Source of the DNA: Deinococcus seoulensis
GTDB lineage: Bacteria > Deinococcota > Deinococci > Deinococcales > Deinococcaceae
Assembly (NCBI RefSeq): GCF_014648115.1
Contig: NZ_BMQM01000022.1
Span: forward strand, 7,255 to 71,254
Length of the DNA stretch: 64,000 bases
Direction of reading: 5' to 3'
Below the pieces are notes generated by a model, which was not told the DNA's origin, made no database searches, and saw only the letters and a program-made list of their open reading frames with translations. Each line of letters begins with the position of its first letter. The stretch's first letter is position 1. The translations under genes were made by a program, and so were the position numbers. This document shows, piece by piece, positions 17,243-30,020 of the stretch.

Positions 17243-17658
17243 GTCGCGCCGCCCACCAGCGGCGGCACCGGCACCGGCCGCCCATCCTCACCCAGCGCCA
17301 CCAGCGTGAACGTCCCCGCGCACGCCAGTTCCCGCTCCTCGGAATACATGTCCTCACGGAACACGTCCACCTGCACCGTCATGCTCGTCCGCCCCGCCCG
17401 CACGACCCGCGCCACGAGTTCCACCAGCGACCCCTGCGGAATCGGGTTACGGAACTCCATGGCATTCAGGTGCCGGGTCACGACCTTCCGGCGGCAGTGC
17501 CGGGTCGCGGCAATGAACGCCGCCGAATCCATCAGCGACAACGCCTCGCCACCGAACAGCGTTCCGTGATGGTTCGTCAGGCCAGGAAAGACGACGTGCG
17601 TCACGCGCGTCTCACGCGGCGGCACGGGCGGAACGGCACCCAGCGCGGCCAGGGTCAC
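17239..17658 (-). CDS. Acyl-CoA thioesterase, hotdog fold
   Basis: About 139 residues from the GTG at 17658; an in-frame ATG at 17736 would add 26 residues that do not resemble the family. FPGLTNHHGTLFGGEALSLMD is the characteristic segment of YciA/acyl-CoA hydrolase-type thioesterases, with the catalytic Asp/Asn region in the N-H-x-G-x-x-F-G-G part. Hydrolyses acyl-CoA in the cytosol. Stop overlaps the nrdI start, so it appears to be the first gene of the nrd operon, an unexpected partner. Confidence 0.8.
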   Translation of the reverse strand: MTLAALGAVPPVPPRETRVTHVVFPGLTNHHGTLFGGEALSLMDSAAFIAATRHCRRKVVTRHLNAMEFRNPIPQGSLVELVARVVRAGRTSMTVQVDVFREDMYSEERELACAGTFTLVALGEDGRPVPVPPLVGGAT

Positions 17659-17941
17659 GCCCGGCCCCCACGGAGCACGACCGACCGGGAAGACCAGCAG
17701 AACGACAGCGGACCAGTCCGCAGGAATGAAACCCATGTACGCATAAGAGACCGCCTTGTTCCCCTGCCGCGGGGGACCGTGAGATGGGCGTTTCTTCGCT
17801 GGGCGAGCGTTCGGACTGAGGACCGTGGCGCGACCGTACCGGACTGAACCCCCGCTGTGGGAGGCGTGACCGGATTTCCCTCTGTTCCCGCGAAGTGCTG
17901 CTAGGTGGTAGTGCTGCCGGGTGGCAACGACAGCGCGGAGT

Positions 17942-17951
17942 CTACATGTAG
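17942..17951. promoter_or_regulatory. 10-bp palindrome CTACATGTAG between the nrd operon and the C39 gene
   Basis: A perfect palindrome in the ~400-bp divergent intergenic region 17659-18059. The rest of that region holds GGTGGTAGTGCTGCCGGGTGGCA just upstream, and no gene or known riboswitch was recognised. It could be an operator for either direction. Confidence 0.35.
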
Positions 17952-18059
17952 TACGTGGTCAGGTCAAACGCACCTGCACATGCAAGATCTTGACTCTGCC
18001 CGCCTCGCGTGTCCCGCACTGAAAGACCCCCGTGACGACCCGCGCGGCATGATGCCCCG

Positions 18060-18674
18060 GTGACGTTCCCCGCCCGCCCACTGCTGACCCTCCTGTGCGC
18101 CGCCCTGTTGCCAGCCGGTCTGGCCGCGTCACCGGCCGCGCAACCCCCGGCGCGGCCCTCCGCTCAGGCCGCCGCGACGGTGCCCGGCTACGTGCTTCAG
18201 GGCATGCCGCTCGTCCGGCAGACGTACAACGCCTGCGGCCCCGCCAGCATCACGCAGGTCCTCGCGTACTTCGGCGTGCAGGTCAGCATGGCCGACGTGA
18301 GCCGCCAGACCCGCCCCAGCGAACGCTCGTACATGACGGCGCAGGCCATCGTGAACTACGCCCCCAGGGTCGGCATGCAGGCCCGGCTGTTCACGGGCGG
18401 GAACCTGAACACCGTCCGGAACGCCATCCGCGCCGGGCTGCCCATCATCGCGCTGCAATCGCACATCACGGACTCCGGCACCGTCATCCCGCACTGGCGG
18501 GTACTGGTCGGGTACAACGACGCGACCGGGCAGGTGTACATCATGGACCCGCTGCTGGGGTACGTCGCCATGCGCTACAGCGACATGGACCGCGTCTGGG
18601 CCGACCAGCGCGGCCAGTTCGCGGTGATGTACCCGCCCACGCTGGCCGGGACGGTCCGGAAGGTCATCGGGTAA
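18060..18674 (+). CDS. Exported C39-like cysteine peptidase
   Basis: 204 residues. Residues 1-~25 are a signal peptide ([19 protein letters not shown]). The mature part has the peptidase C39/papain-like triad: Cys in [13 protein letters not shown], His in [10 protein letters not shown] and Asp in IMDPLLGY. Probably cleaves peptides outside the cytoplasmic membrane; the lack of an ABC transporter partner argues against bacteriocin export. GTG start at 18060, 6 nt after CATGAT. Confidence 0.82.
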   Translation: MTFPARPLLTLLCAALLPAGLAASPAAQPPARPSAQAAATVPGYVLQGMPLVRQTYNACGPASITQVLAYFGVQVSMADVSRQTRPSERSYMTAQAIVNYAPRVGMQARLFTGGNLNTVRNAIRAGLPIIALQSHITDSGTVIPHWRVLVGYNDATGQVYIMDPLLGYVAMRYSDMDRVWADQRGQFAVMYPPTLAGTVRKVIG

Positions 18675-18716
18675 CGGGGCGGCTCATCTGCGCCGCGCGA
18701 GGGGCCGCGCCGTCCA

Positions 18717-18722
18717 TACACT
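18717..18722 (+). promoter_or_regulatory. Leaderless -10 element (TACACT)
   Basis: 6 nt upstream of the ATG at 18729. Confidence 0.55.
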
Positions 18723-18728
18723 GACGGC

Positions 18729-19214
18729 ATGCCTATCCGCCGCCTGACCGCGCCGCTCCTGCCCGCCCTGTTCGTGCCCGCCCTGCTGGGCAGCTGCGCG
18801 CTGCTGAACGACCCGCGCAGCAGTTTCAACGCCGGTCAGACCTGGATCGTCACGGGACAGGACGGCCCGGTGCCCCTGCGAACCGTGGCCCGCACCGGCC
18901 TGTTCAGCGATGAGATCGCCAGCGACCGCACGCAGCTGTTCTGGCGGGACCGACCCGTGCCGAAGCTCACGACCAACCAGACGGGCCTGTTCGCCGCGCG
19001 AATCCTGTTCCCGAACACCGCGCCGGTCATCACCCGCGAACCGCAGAGCGGTGAAACCATGATCGTCTGGAATGCCGGGCAGCCGGGCGTGCTGTACGGC
19101 TGCCTGATCCGCGACGGCGGCCCGCCCCGCACGCACGTGTACGGCGACCTGACCCGCTCGTACCTGCAACAGGACACCCCGCTCGGTCAGTGCGAGGCTG
19201 TGCTTCAGGACTGA
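18729..19214 (+). CDS. Lipoprotein of a GQxW family (member 2)
   Basis: 161 residues. Lipobox LLGSC at residues ~20-24; AGQTWIVTG about 15 residues after it; near the C-terminus MIVWNAGQPGVLYGCL and the final GQCEAVLQD, so two conserved cysteines as in the 5190 and 60781 paralogues. Function unknown, envelope-anchored. Its last 10 nt overlap the convergent kinase-like gene. Confidence 0.8.
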   Translation: MPIRRLTAPLLPALFVPALLGSCALLNDPRSSFNAGQTWIVTGQDGPVPLRTVARTGLFSDEIASDRTQLFWRDRPVPKLTTNQTGLFAARILFPNTAPVITREPQSGETMIVWNAGQPGVLYGCLIRDGGPPRTHVYGDLTRSYLQQDTPLGQCEAVLQD

Positions 19215-19765
19215 CCGAATTCAGACCTGGCGGGCCACGTCAGGGCCAGCAGGGCGTCCACGGTCGCCTCCAGACTCAGGGCGCTGCTGTCCACGACTGC
19301 CCAGCCAGCCTCGCGGAACAGTTCGGGCGGCATCTGCCCGTACAGTCCGTCGATCAGTGGAACGAGCACGGACGTGTCGTACGTCTTGTTCGTGCGGGTC
19401 CGGTTGCGTTCATGCGCGACCTCCAGGGTGGTGTACAGCCGCACCGGGCGCACGTCCAGACCCTCCCAGTGGCGCGCCATGAACGCCAGATCGTCCGGCC
19501 ACAGCACATCCTCGACGGCCACCGCGAAGCCCTCCTGCGCGTACAGGCGGGCCGTCTGCGCCGCCGACGTGCGGGCCAGCGCGAACTGCCGCACGGCTTC
19601 CGGCGGGTGATCCAGCGCCGGCTGCGCCAGCCCGGAGACCACCTGCTCACGCAGATCGTCGATGGACAGGTGCAGCCCGAACGGAAAGCGGCCCAGCAGC
19701 GCCGCCGACACCGTACTCTTGCCCGCGCCCGGACTGCCGCTGAACACCCAGATCACGCCACTCAT
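19205..19765 (-). CDS. AAA-type small kinase-like P-loop protein
   Basis: 186 residues. P-loop FSGSPGAGKSTVS at residues ~7-19; SIDDLREQ next, a VEDVLWPDD segment, and an R-x-R-T-R-T-N-K region that may form the lid. This layout fits small-molecule kinases of the gluconate/zeta-toxin-like AAA group that phosphorylate small substrates; the substrate is not identifiable. ATG at 19765 set by TACGCT 7 nt upstream. Confidence 0.75.
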   Translation of the reverse strand: MSGVIWVFSGSPGAGKSTVSAALLGRFPFGLHLSIDDLREQVVSGLAQPALDHPPEAVRQFALARTSAAQTARLYAQEGFAVAVEDVLWPDDLAFMARHWEGLDVRPVRLYTTLEVAHERNRTRTNKTYDTSVLVPLIDGLYGQMPPELFREAGWAVVDSSALSLEATVDALLALTWPARSEFGQS

Positions 19766-19772
19766 GCCGGGC

Positions 19773-19778
19773 AGCGTA
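19773..19778 (-). promoter_or_regulatory. Leaderless -10 element (TACGCT)
   Basis: On the minus strand, 7 nt before the ATG at 19765. Confidence 0.55.
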
Positions 19779-19843
19779 GCGCAGCCCCTGCCCACGCCTC
19801 AGGTGCGGCATGAATGGCGGGCGGCTTTTCTGCGGAGTCCGGG

Positions 19844-20938
<1,095 letters not shown>

Positions 20939-20945
20939 GTCCGCG

Positions 20946-20951
20946 AGGCTA
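20946..20951 (-). promoter_or_regulatory. Leaderless -10 element (TAGCCT)
   Basis: On the minus strand, 7 nt before the GTG at 20938; faces the purU promoter 18 bp away. Confidence 0.55.
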
Positions 20952-20968
20952 CCACCCGCCGCGCGGGG

Positions 20969-20974
20969 TATCCT
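20969..20974 (+). promoter_or_regulatory. Leaderless -10 element (TATCCT) of purU
   Basis: 8 nt upstream of the ATG at 20983. Confidence 0.6.
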
Positions 20975-20982
20975 CGCCGGAT

Positions 20983-21870
<888 letters not shown>

Positions 21871-22004
21871 TCCGGACTCCGATTGAATGGGCTGCAAAGC
21901 CCGTTCAATCCGAGCGGAGCGAGAAGGAGAGAAGCGGGTTCCGGGCGTGGAGTTGGCAATCCGGTGAAGTTCCGGATTGTCAGCGAAACAGACGGAATCC
22001 GTAT
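21871..22004 (+). repeat. Dispersed palindromic repeat, complete copy
   Basis: 134 bp, plus orientation, starting one base after the purU TGA. Internal stems GATTGAATGGGCT/AGCCCGTTCAATC and GGCAATCCGG/CCGGATTGTC are perfect or nearly so; right end CGGAATCCGTAT. Confidence 0.92.
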
Positions 22005-22075
22005 GAGATGGCGTGGGCAGGGGAGTGGCCGTGAGGTCTGCCCCACGCCCTGCCACCCCCATGTCCCTTGAGCTT

Positions 22076-22085
22076 ACCGATCGGT
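22076..22085. promoter_or_regulatory. Palindrome ACCGATCGGT, candidate operator
   Basis: Perfect 10-bp palindrome 5 bp upstream of the TAGGCT -10 element at 22091, in the position of a -35 box. TetR-family repressors often bind ACCGATCGGT-like sites; no adjacent regulator gene is present. Confidence 0.45.
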
Positions 22086-22090
22086 CAGGT

Positions 22091-22096
22091 TAGGCT
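22091..22096 (+). promoter_or_regulatory. Leaderless -10 element (TAGGCT)
   Basis: 7 nt upstream of the ATG at 22104. Confidence 0.55.
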
Positions 22097-22103
22097 GGTT
22101 CTC

Positions 22104-22547
22104 ATGGCGACCCTGTACCTCGTGCTGCTGACCCTTCACAACCTCAACCGCTGGGTGATCCTGCTGACCGGCCTGTGGGCACTGGTGCAGACCGTCCCCG
22201 GCCTGAGCAGCGGGCGGCCCTTCACGCCCGCCGACCGCCGCCCCGTCGCCGCGTTCATGGGCAGCCTGCACCTTCAGGTGGTGCTGGGCCTGCTGCTGTT
22301 CGCGTTCATGGGCATGCAGAACATCCCGGTGTTCGCCGGAGCGCCCCGCCCCAGCTTCCAGTGGGAGCACCTGGGCCTGGGCGTCCTGGCCGCCGTGTTC
22401 GCCACGCTGGGCAGCATTCAGAGCCGCAAGGCCGCCACCGATCCCCTGAAATTCCGCGCGGCTGCCCTGTGGACCGGCCTATCGATGATCGTCATCCTGG
22501 CGGGCATTCCCTGGTGGCGGCCCCTGCTGCGCTTCTTTAACCAGTAA
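22104..22547 (+). CDS. Four-helix membrane protein, unknown
   Basis: 147 residues with four hydrophobic segments at about 4-27, 50-72, 85-105 and 122-142. LLTLHNLNRW near the start and HLQVVLGLLLF in helix 2 place histidines inside or next to the membrane, which might bind haem or metal, but no family was recognised. A perfect ACCGATCGGT palindrome overlaps the -35 region, suggesting repression by a TetR-type protein encoded elsewhere. Confidence 0.75.
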   Translation: MATLYLVLLTLHNLNRWVILLTGLWALVQTVPGLSSGRPFTPADRRPVAAFMGSLHLQVVLGLLLFAFMGMQNIPVFAGAPRPSFQWEHLGLGVLAAVFATLGSIQSRKAATDPLKFRAAALWTGLSMIVILAGIPWWRPLLRFFNQ

Positions 22548-22609
22548 CCGCGCCCTGCGGCGCCCGGCCCCCTTCCCGCGTGGCTCTTGCCTCGTGGGTG
22601 GGGGCCGGG

Positions 22610-23806
22610 TCATACCGGGGTGGCCCGGTCCGTGGTTCGCGCCCTGGCCGGGGTGTCCTGCCCGGCGCGGGTCACGGGGCGCAGCAGGGCCAGCGCCACG
22701 CGCACACGGTCGGCGGGCGCGGCGGATGCCAGCAGCAGCGCCCGCAGCAGCCAGCCGGGCCGTCCCCCGACGGTCAGTCCCGCGCCGGGACCGCGCAGGA
22801 GCGTCACGGCGTTCCAGTGGCCCAGGCGCACGCTGCGGGCCGTCCACTGCGGGGCTTCCGGGACGGGCCGCGCCTCGCGGCGGCGCAGGGCGCGGGCCAC
22901 GTTCTGCCCGGCGTGCCTGCCCTGCGCCGCCGTGCGGGCCGCCCACACGTTCAGGGTGTCCGGGACGCGCAGTGCCCGGTCGGTCAGCAGCGAGCCGCGC
23001 CCGTCGCGGGACAGGTGCTCTGTGCCGGGCGTGACGGCAGGTCTGGGGTCGGCGGTCACGGTCAGGTGCGCCGGGTGCAGCCGCCCGTGCCGGTCGCGCG
23101 CTCCGCCACGCTCGACGCCGATCACGCGGGTCCGTTCGTGGACCGTCACCCCGGCGCCGTGCAGGGCGGCCCGCACGGGCGCGGTCAGGTCGGGGTGAAG
23201 GCTGGGCAGGTCACCGCTGCACAGTTCACCGCTGCACAGCAGGGTCACGCTGCCGCCCAGGTCACGTGCGCCACGTGCCCGCTGCCGTTCGCACGCGGCC
23301 AGGGCCAGTTCCACCCCGGTCACGCCGTCACCCAGCACGTTCACGCTGATCGGCAGGTGTGGGGAGTGCCGTTCGGGCAGCGGGCCGGTCTGCGCGTCCG
23401 GGCGGACCTCGGCCAGGATCAGGTGATCGAACCCCAGCCAGCACGGGTCGTGGTCCGCGCGGCTCACCTGAAGGCGCTGCATGGTCAGGTCCGCCTGCAC
23501 GACCCGGCCCACCAGCAGGGTCGCGCGGGGCAGCAGCGTCCGCAGGGGCGTGCGGGCGGACGCTGCTGGCAGGTGCCCGGCCAGCACGTCGGCGTTCAGG
23601 TCGGGCGTATGGAGGTCCGGCGTGCCGCTGATCACGCTCAGGTGCACGTCACCACTCCGCACGGCCCTTCCGCAGGCGCGCAGGATCGCCCGGTACGCGG
23701 CCAGTCCGGCCGGGCCGCCTCCCACGATCACCACCCGCGTCACCAGGGAACGGCCGGGCGGCCGGGACGACAGGCAGGCGGGCTGGGTGGGGGGAGTAGC
23801 AGGCAT
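22610..23806 (-). CDS. FAD-dependent NAD(P)H oxidoreductase (NDH-2-like)
   Basis: 398 residues. First dinucleotide fold VVIVGGGPAGLAAYRAIL (~residue 25) for FAD; second NAD-binding fold VNVLGDGVTGVELALA (~165). NVWAARTAAQG...AGQNVARAL near residue 305 matches the last conserved FAD segment of type-II NADH dehydrogenases. Likely a peripheral-membrane quinone reductase or a related flavoenzyme; the catalytic specificity cannot be told. ATG at 23806 has GGAGG 8 nt upstream. The protein is unusually Arg/Ala-rich and diverged. Confidence 0.75.
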   Translation of the reverse strand: MPATPPTQPACLSSRPPGRSLVTRVVIVGGGPAGLAAYRAILRACGRAVRSGDVHLSVISGTPDLHTPDLNADVLAGHLPAASARTPLRTLLPRATLLVGRVVQADLTMQRLQVSRADHDPCWLGFDHLILAEVRPDAQTGPLPERHSPHLPISVNVLGDGVTGVELALAACERQRARGARDLGGSVTLLCSGELCSGDLPSLHPDLTAPVRAALHGAGVTVHERTRVIGVERGGARDRHGRLHPAHLTVTADPRPAVTPGTEHLSRDGRGSLLTDRALRVPDTLNVWAARTAAQGRHAGQNVARALRRREARPVPEAPQWTARSVRLGHWNAVTLLRGPGAGLTVGGRPGWLLRALLLASAAPADRVRVALALLRPVTRAGQDTPARARTTDRATPV

Positions 23807-24069
23807 GACAGGAACCTCCAGGGAAGTCGTGCGGCAGGTGGGAAAGGCAGGTCGGGGCATGGAACAGAGCAGGGCGGACGGACGCCGCGAGTATGCCCGC
23901 CGGGGCGTTAAGGCGCCGTTACCGCACGCTCCTGCCTGTTCATGCTGCCGTGTCCACCATGACCGGACCGTGATCAGCTGGCGGTCAGGTCTGCTGCCGG
24001 GCCGCGCGGCACGCGAAAGACCGCCACCGGCCGCGTGGGCGGGGTGGCGGTCGGCAGGGGAGGGTCGGG

Positions 24070-25059
24070 TCAGCGGGCGGGTTCGATAATGACCTTGCCG
24101 GTCGTCTTGCGGTCCAGCAGGTCCTGGAAGGCGCGGGCGCTGTCGGCCAGGGCGTAGGTGGGGCCGACCTGCGGCGTGACCTTCCCGCTCCCGACCAGTC
24201 CGGCGAGGGCCTGCGCGGCCTGCATGGTCGCGGCGCGGTCGTTCATCAGGCTGGTCAGCCACAGGCCCGTGACGGTCAGGTTGCGTTTCATGAGTTCCAC
24301 GGGGCGCAGGTTCGCCTGCTCGCGACTGGCGTTCCCGATCACGATGATCCGGCCCTGCGGGGCGGCCATGTCCAGGCTCTCCTGGAAGCGTTTGCCGCCC
24401 ACGACTTCCAGGATCAGGGGCACGCCCTTCCCGCCCGCCGCGTCACGGACTTTCTGCACGCGGTCCGGGTCGTCCTGGAGGATGGTCACGTCGGCGCCCA
24501 GGTCGCGGGCCAGCGCGAGTTTCTCGTCGGTGCTGGCCAGCGCGATCACGTGCATGCCCATCGCCCTGGCCAGCTGGATGCTGGCGGTGCCGAGCGCCCC
24601 GGCGGCGGCCTGCACGAGCACCCACTCTCCTTCCACGCCGCGCCCCAGGGTTTTCAGGCCGTGGTAGGCGGTGAAGTACGACACGGGGAACGCGGCGGCC
24701 TGCGCGCCGCTCAGGTTCTCCGGGACGGGGATCAGCCCGGCGGCGTTCACGACCGAGTAGCGGGCCAGGGCGCCGCTGCCGCCCAGCGCGGCCACCCGCT
24801 GCCCGACCTGCACGCCCGTGACGCCCTCGCCGAGGGATTCGACGATCCCGGCGAATTCCATGCCCGGCGTGTACGGCACGCGGGTGCGGGTCAGGTACTC
24901 CCCGGCGACGCTCAGGACGTCCGCGAAGTTGATGCCGACGGCCTCGACCTCGATGCGGACCTCGCCGGGGCCGGGGGTGGGGGCGGGAACGTCCTGGAGT
25001 TCCATCACGTCTGGGGGGCCGAGTCGTTCGACCCGGATGGCCTTCATGGATTCACTCAT
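24070..25059 (-). CDS. Zinc-independent quinone oxidoreductase (MDR family)
   Basis: 329 residues. GroES-like N-terminal domain (GINFADVLSVAGEY, VPYTPGMEFAGIV) and a Rossmann domain with VQAAAGALGTASIQLARAMG at residue ~145. No zinc-binding Cys/His set, so it is of the NADPH:quinone reductase type. Leaderless ATG at 25059 (TATGCT 7 nt upstream); the MLRV start 12 nt further up would leave no such spacing. Divergent from the beta-oxidation operon. Confidence 0.88.
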   Translation of the reverse strand: MSESMKAIRVERLGPPDVMELQDVPAPTPGPGEVRIEVEAVGINFADVLSVAGEYLTRTRVPYTPGMEFAGIVESLGEGVTGVQVGQRVAALGGSGALARYSVVNAAGLIPVPENLSGAQAAAFPVSYFTAYHGLKTLGRGVEGEWVLVQAAAGALGTASIQLARAMGMHVIALASTDEKLALARDLGADVTILQDDPDRVQKVRDAAGGKGVPLILEVVGGKRFQESLDMAAPQGRIIVIGNASREQANLRPVELMKRNLTVTGLWLTSLMNDRAATMQAAQALAGLVGSGKVTPQVGPTYALADSARAFQDLLDRKTTGKVIIEPAR

Positions 25060-25066
25060 GACCCGC

Positions 25067-25072
25067 AGCATA
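25067..25072 (-). promoter_or_regulatory. Leaderless -10 element (TATGCT)
   Basis: On the minus strand, 7 nt before the ATG at 25059. Confidence 0.55.
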
Positions 25073-25092
25073 CCCGACTGTCACCCCGAAAG

Positions 25093-25125
25093 TGAACGTT
25101 GACGTACATCTTGAACGTGAACGTG
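25093..25125. promoter_or_regulatory. Repeated TGAACGT half-sites upstream of the beta-oxidation operon
   Basis: TGAACGTTGACGT at 25093 and TGAACGTGAACGTG at 25112 are near-direct repeats 19 bp apart, i.e. two helix turns, in the 143-bp region between two divergent genes. A plausible operator for a fatty-acid regulator; a TTGACC -35-like box follows at 25127. Confidence 0.4.
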
Positions 25126-25202
25126 TTTGACCGGGTTCAGAAATCGTGAAAAGCTAGGGACCGAACCACAACCACACCACCCACCCATCAGGAGGCCCTA
25201 CC

Positions 25203-27308
<2,106 letters not shown>

Positions 27309-27313
27309 CCCAC

Positions 27314-27622
27314 GTGGACGTCCCGGACGCCCTGCTGCTGCTTCCGGCCGGGTCGGACGTACCGGGACTGACCGCGCTGATCCGCCCGCCGTTCACCCTG
27401 CGGGCCATGCCGACCGACCCGCAGGCCCTGAGCGACATGGTGCGCCGCATCGGCACCCGCGAGGAACAGGCAAAGTCGTACACCCACCTGTTCGCGCTGC
27501 ACGGGCCGTCCGCGCCGCCCGAAACCTACCGGGACGCGTTCTTCACGCTGACGGACCAGATCGAGCAGCACAGCCCGCACGCTATTCTCTGCACGCTCAG
27601 CGGCGAACGCACCCTGCGATAA
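27314..27622 (+). CDS. Small hypothetical protein inside the beta-oxidation operon
   Basis: 102 residues from a GTG only 5 nt after the preceding stop; ends 37 nt before the thiolase ATG. No hydrophobic segment; contains charged stretches such as [17 protein letters not shown] and [10 protein letters not shown]. The frame has codon usage and G+C at third positions like the neighbours, and no other frame gives a better product for this gap. No family recognised. Likely co-translated with the operon. Confidence 0.55.
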   Translation: MDVPDALLLLPAGSDVPGLTALIRPPFTLRAMPTDPQALSDMVRRIGTREEQAKSYTHLFALHGPSAPPETYRDAFFTLTDQIEQHSPHAILCTLSGERTLR

Positions 27623-27659
27623 CCCCACCCGCCCCCTCACCGACACAGGAGTTCCAACC

Positions 27660-28841
27660 ATGAAAGACGCTGTTATTGTTTCCACTGCCCGCACCCCCAT
27701 CGGCAAGGCCTACCGGGGTTTCCTGAACGACACGCACGGCTCCGATATCGGCGCGCACGCTGTTCTGCACGCCGTGCAGCGCGCCGGGATCGACCCGTCC
27801 GAGATCGAGGACGTGATCATGGGCGCCGGGAACCCGGAAGGCGCGACTGGCAGCAACATCGCCCGGCAGATCGCGCTGCGCGCCGGTTTCCCGGTCAGTG
27901 TGTCGGGCGTGACCGTGAACCGCTTCTGCTCCAGCGGCCTGAACACCATCGCGCTGGCCGCGAACCACGTGATGGCCGGGCAGGGCGACGCGTTCGTGGC
28001 GGGCGGCCTGGAAAGCATCAGCCTGACGCAGAACGAGCACGCCAACCAGTACCGCCTGCGCGGCGAGTGGCTCATGGAGCACAAGCCCGACATCTACATG
28101 CCCATGCTTCAGACGGCCGAGATCGTCGCCAAGCGCTACGGCATCAGCCGCGAGGCGCAGGACGAGTACGCGCTGCAAAGCCAGCAGCGGACGGCGGCGG
28201 CGCAGCAGGCCGGGCTGTTCGAGCATGAGATCGTGCCCATGACGGCCCGCATGAAAGTGCAGGACAAGGCCACGGGCGAGATCAGCACCCGCGAGGTCAC
28301 GCTGAGCCTGGACGAGGGGAACCGTGCCGACACCACCCTGGAAGGCCTGAGCAAACTGAAACCCGTCATCGAGGGTGGCGTGATCACGGCCGGGAACGCC
28401 TCGCAACTGTCGGACGGGGCGGCGGCCGTGGTCGTCATGAGCGGCGACATGGCCCGCGAGCGCGGACTGGCCCCGCTGGGCCTGTTCAAGGGCTTCGCCG
28501 TGGCGGGCCTGGAACCCGACGAGATGGGCATCGGCCCGGTGCTGGCCGTGCCGAAACTCCTGAAACGCCACGGCCTGAGCGTGGACGACATCGACCTGTG
28601 GGAGCTGAACGAGGCGTTCGCTGTGCAGGCCCTGTACTGCCGGGACACGCTGGGCATCGACCCCGCCAAGTACAACGTGAACGGCGGCGCGATCAGCGTC
28701 GGGCACCCGTACGGCATGAGCGGCGCGCGCCTGACCGGGCACGCCCTGCTGGAAGGCAAACGCCGTGGCGCGAAGCATGTGGTCGTGACCATGTGCGTGG
28801 GCGGCGGCATGGGCGCAGCCGGTCTGTTTGAAGTGCTGTAA
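27660..28841 (+). CDS. Acetyl-CoA acyltransferase (thiolase)
   Basis: 393 residues. Nucleophile Cys in [11 protein letters not shown] (~residue 88), the [16 protein letters not shown] motif with the catalytic His (~350) and the C-terminal [10 protein letters not shown] with the second Cys (~380). Performs the last step of beta-oxidation and completes the operon. Strong AGGAG 8 nt before the ATG. Confidence 0.95.
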   Translation: MKDAVIVSTARTPIGKAYRGFLNDTHGSDIGAHAVLHAVQRAGIDPSEIEDVIMGAGNPEGATGSNIARQIALRAGFPVSVSGVTVNRFCSSGLNTIALAANHVMAGQGDAFVAGGLESISLTQNEHANQYRLRGEWLMEHKPDIYMPMLQTAEIVAKRYGISREAQDEYALQSQQRTAAAQQAGLFEHEIVPMTARMKVQDKATGEISTREVTLSLDEGNRADTTLEGLSKLKPVIEGGVITAGNASQLSDGAAAVVVMSGDMARERGLAPLGLFKGFAVAGLEPDEMGIGPVLAVPKLLKRHGLSVDDIDLWELNEAFAVQALYCRDTLGIDPAKYNVNGGAISVGHPYGMSGARLTGHALLEGKRRGAKHVVVTMCVGGGMGAAGLFEVL

Positions 28842-28994
28842 GCGTTGCAGGCAGGCGGGAGTGGGCTGTGGGGGTGACCCTGCGGCCCGCTCTCCTGTTG
28901 TGGGTGAGCGCTCGCCCGTCCCTTTCCACGGGGGAGGGTCGGGGGCTGTGGCTCCTGCTGTCGGCTCGTCACAATCGCTTAACGTCAAACGAAT

Positions 28995-29000
28995 TAGAGT
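28995..29000 (+). promoter_or_regulatory. Leaderless -10 element (TAGAGT)
   Basis: 6 nt upstream of the ATG at 29007. It rules against the GTG at 29001 as start. Confidence 0.55.
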
Positions 29001-29006
29001 GTGGGC

Positions 29007-29957
29007 ATGACCACCACGCCCCTCACCCCGCACGGCCTGCACCACGTCACCGCCGTCACCGCCGACGCCCGCGCCAACCTCCAGTTCTACACCGGCGTTC
29101 TCGGCATGCGACTCGTCAAGAAAACCGTCAACCAGGACGACGTCACCGCCTACCACCTCTTCTTCGCCGACAAGAGCGGCACCCCCGGCAGCGACCTCAC
29201 CTTCTTCCAGTGGCCCGTCCCACCCGAACAACCCGGCAACAACAGCGTCACCCGCACCAGCCTCCGCATCCCCGACGGCACCCTCGACTGGTGGCACGCC
29301 CACCTCAGCGCCCACGGCCTGACCGTCACACCCACCACCCGCCACGGCCGCCCCCACCTGGACTTCAGCGACCCCGAAGGCCAGCGCCTCAGCCTCGTGC
29401 AGGGCGGCCCGCACGGCACCCCCTGGGAAGGCAGCACCATCCCCACCGACAGACAGATTCACGGCCTCGGCCCCAGCGAACTGACCCTCCCGAACCTGTT
29501 CCCCACCACCCGCGTCCTCGAACGCGCCTACCACATGACCCCCGCCGGAACGTACCCCGACCCCGAACAACCCACGCGCACCATCCACGTCTACGCCATG
29601 CACGAAGGCGGCCCGCACGCCGAACTGCACCTGCGCATCGACCCCGCCATGCCCCCCGCCCGCCCTGGCGCCGGCGGCGTCCACCACATCGCCCTGCGCG
29701 TCCAGGACGACCAGTACCACGACTGGAACACCCACCTGAACAGCCTGGGCCTGCGCACCAGCGGCGAAGTGGACCGCCACTGGTTCCACAGCATCTACTA
29801 CCGCGAACCGCAGGGAGTCCTGATCGAACTCGCCACCGACGGCCCCGGCTTCGCCGTCGACGAACACCCCGACCACTTAGGCGAAACGCTGATCCTCGCG
29901 CCGTTCCTCGAACCCCGCCGCGCCCAGATCGAAGCGGGCCTCACCCCCCTCAGCTGA
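29007..29957 (+). CDS. Ring-cleaving dioxygenase, VOC superfamily
   Basis: 316 residues made of two vicinal-oxygen-chelate modules. Metal ligands: His in GLHHVTAVT at the start, His in GVHHIALRV at ~residue 225, Glu in GVLIELATDGPGF. GMRLVKKTVNQDD is typical of the MhqO/LinE-type extradiol dioxygenases induced by quinones in other bacteria. Start at 29007, not 29001. A TTAACGTCAAACGAATTA segment just upstream may be a regulator site. Confidence 0.85.
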   Translation: MTTTPLTPHGLHHVTAVTADARANLQFYTGVLGMRLVKKTVNQDDVTAYHLFFADKSGTPGSDLTFFQWPVPPEQPGNNSVTRTSLRIPDGTLDWWHAHLSAHGLTVTPTTRHGRPHLDFSDPEGQRLSLVQGGPHGTPWEGSTIPTDRQIHGLGPSELTLPNLFPTTRVLERAYHMTPAGTYPDPEQPTRTIHVYAMHEGGPHAELHLRIDPAMPPARPGAGGVHHIALRVQDDQYHDWNTHLNSLGLRTSGEVDRHWFHSIYYREPQGVLIELATDGPGFAVDEHPDHLGETLILAPFLEPRRAQIEAGLTPLS

Positions 29958-29970
29958 GAGCCCACACGTA

Positions 29971-30005
29971 AAGCCGCCCCCACCAATTGACGGTGGGGGC
30001 GGCTT
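29971..30005. terminator. Bidirectional 14-bp hairpin between convergent genes
   Basis: AAGCCGCCCCCACC and its exact complement with a 7-nt loop (AATTGAC), between the dioxygenase stop (29957) and the lipoprotein stop (30021). Confidence 0.85.
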
Positions 30006-30020
30006 CGCGTGCCGTCAGAA

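Noticed and set aside
17659..18059. Search for an NrdR box or a radiation-response palindrome upstream of nrd
   Set aside because: No convincing NrdR box pair and no 17-bp radiation/desiccation motif was found; only the short CTACATGTAG palindrome.
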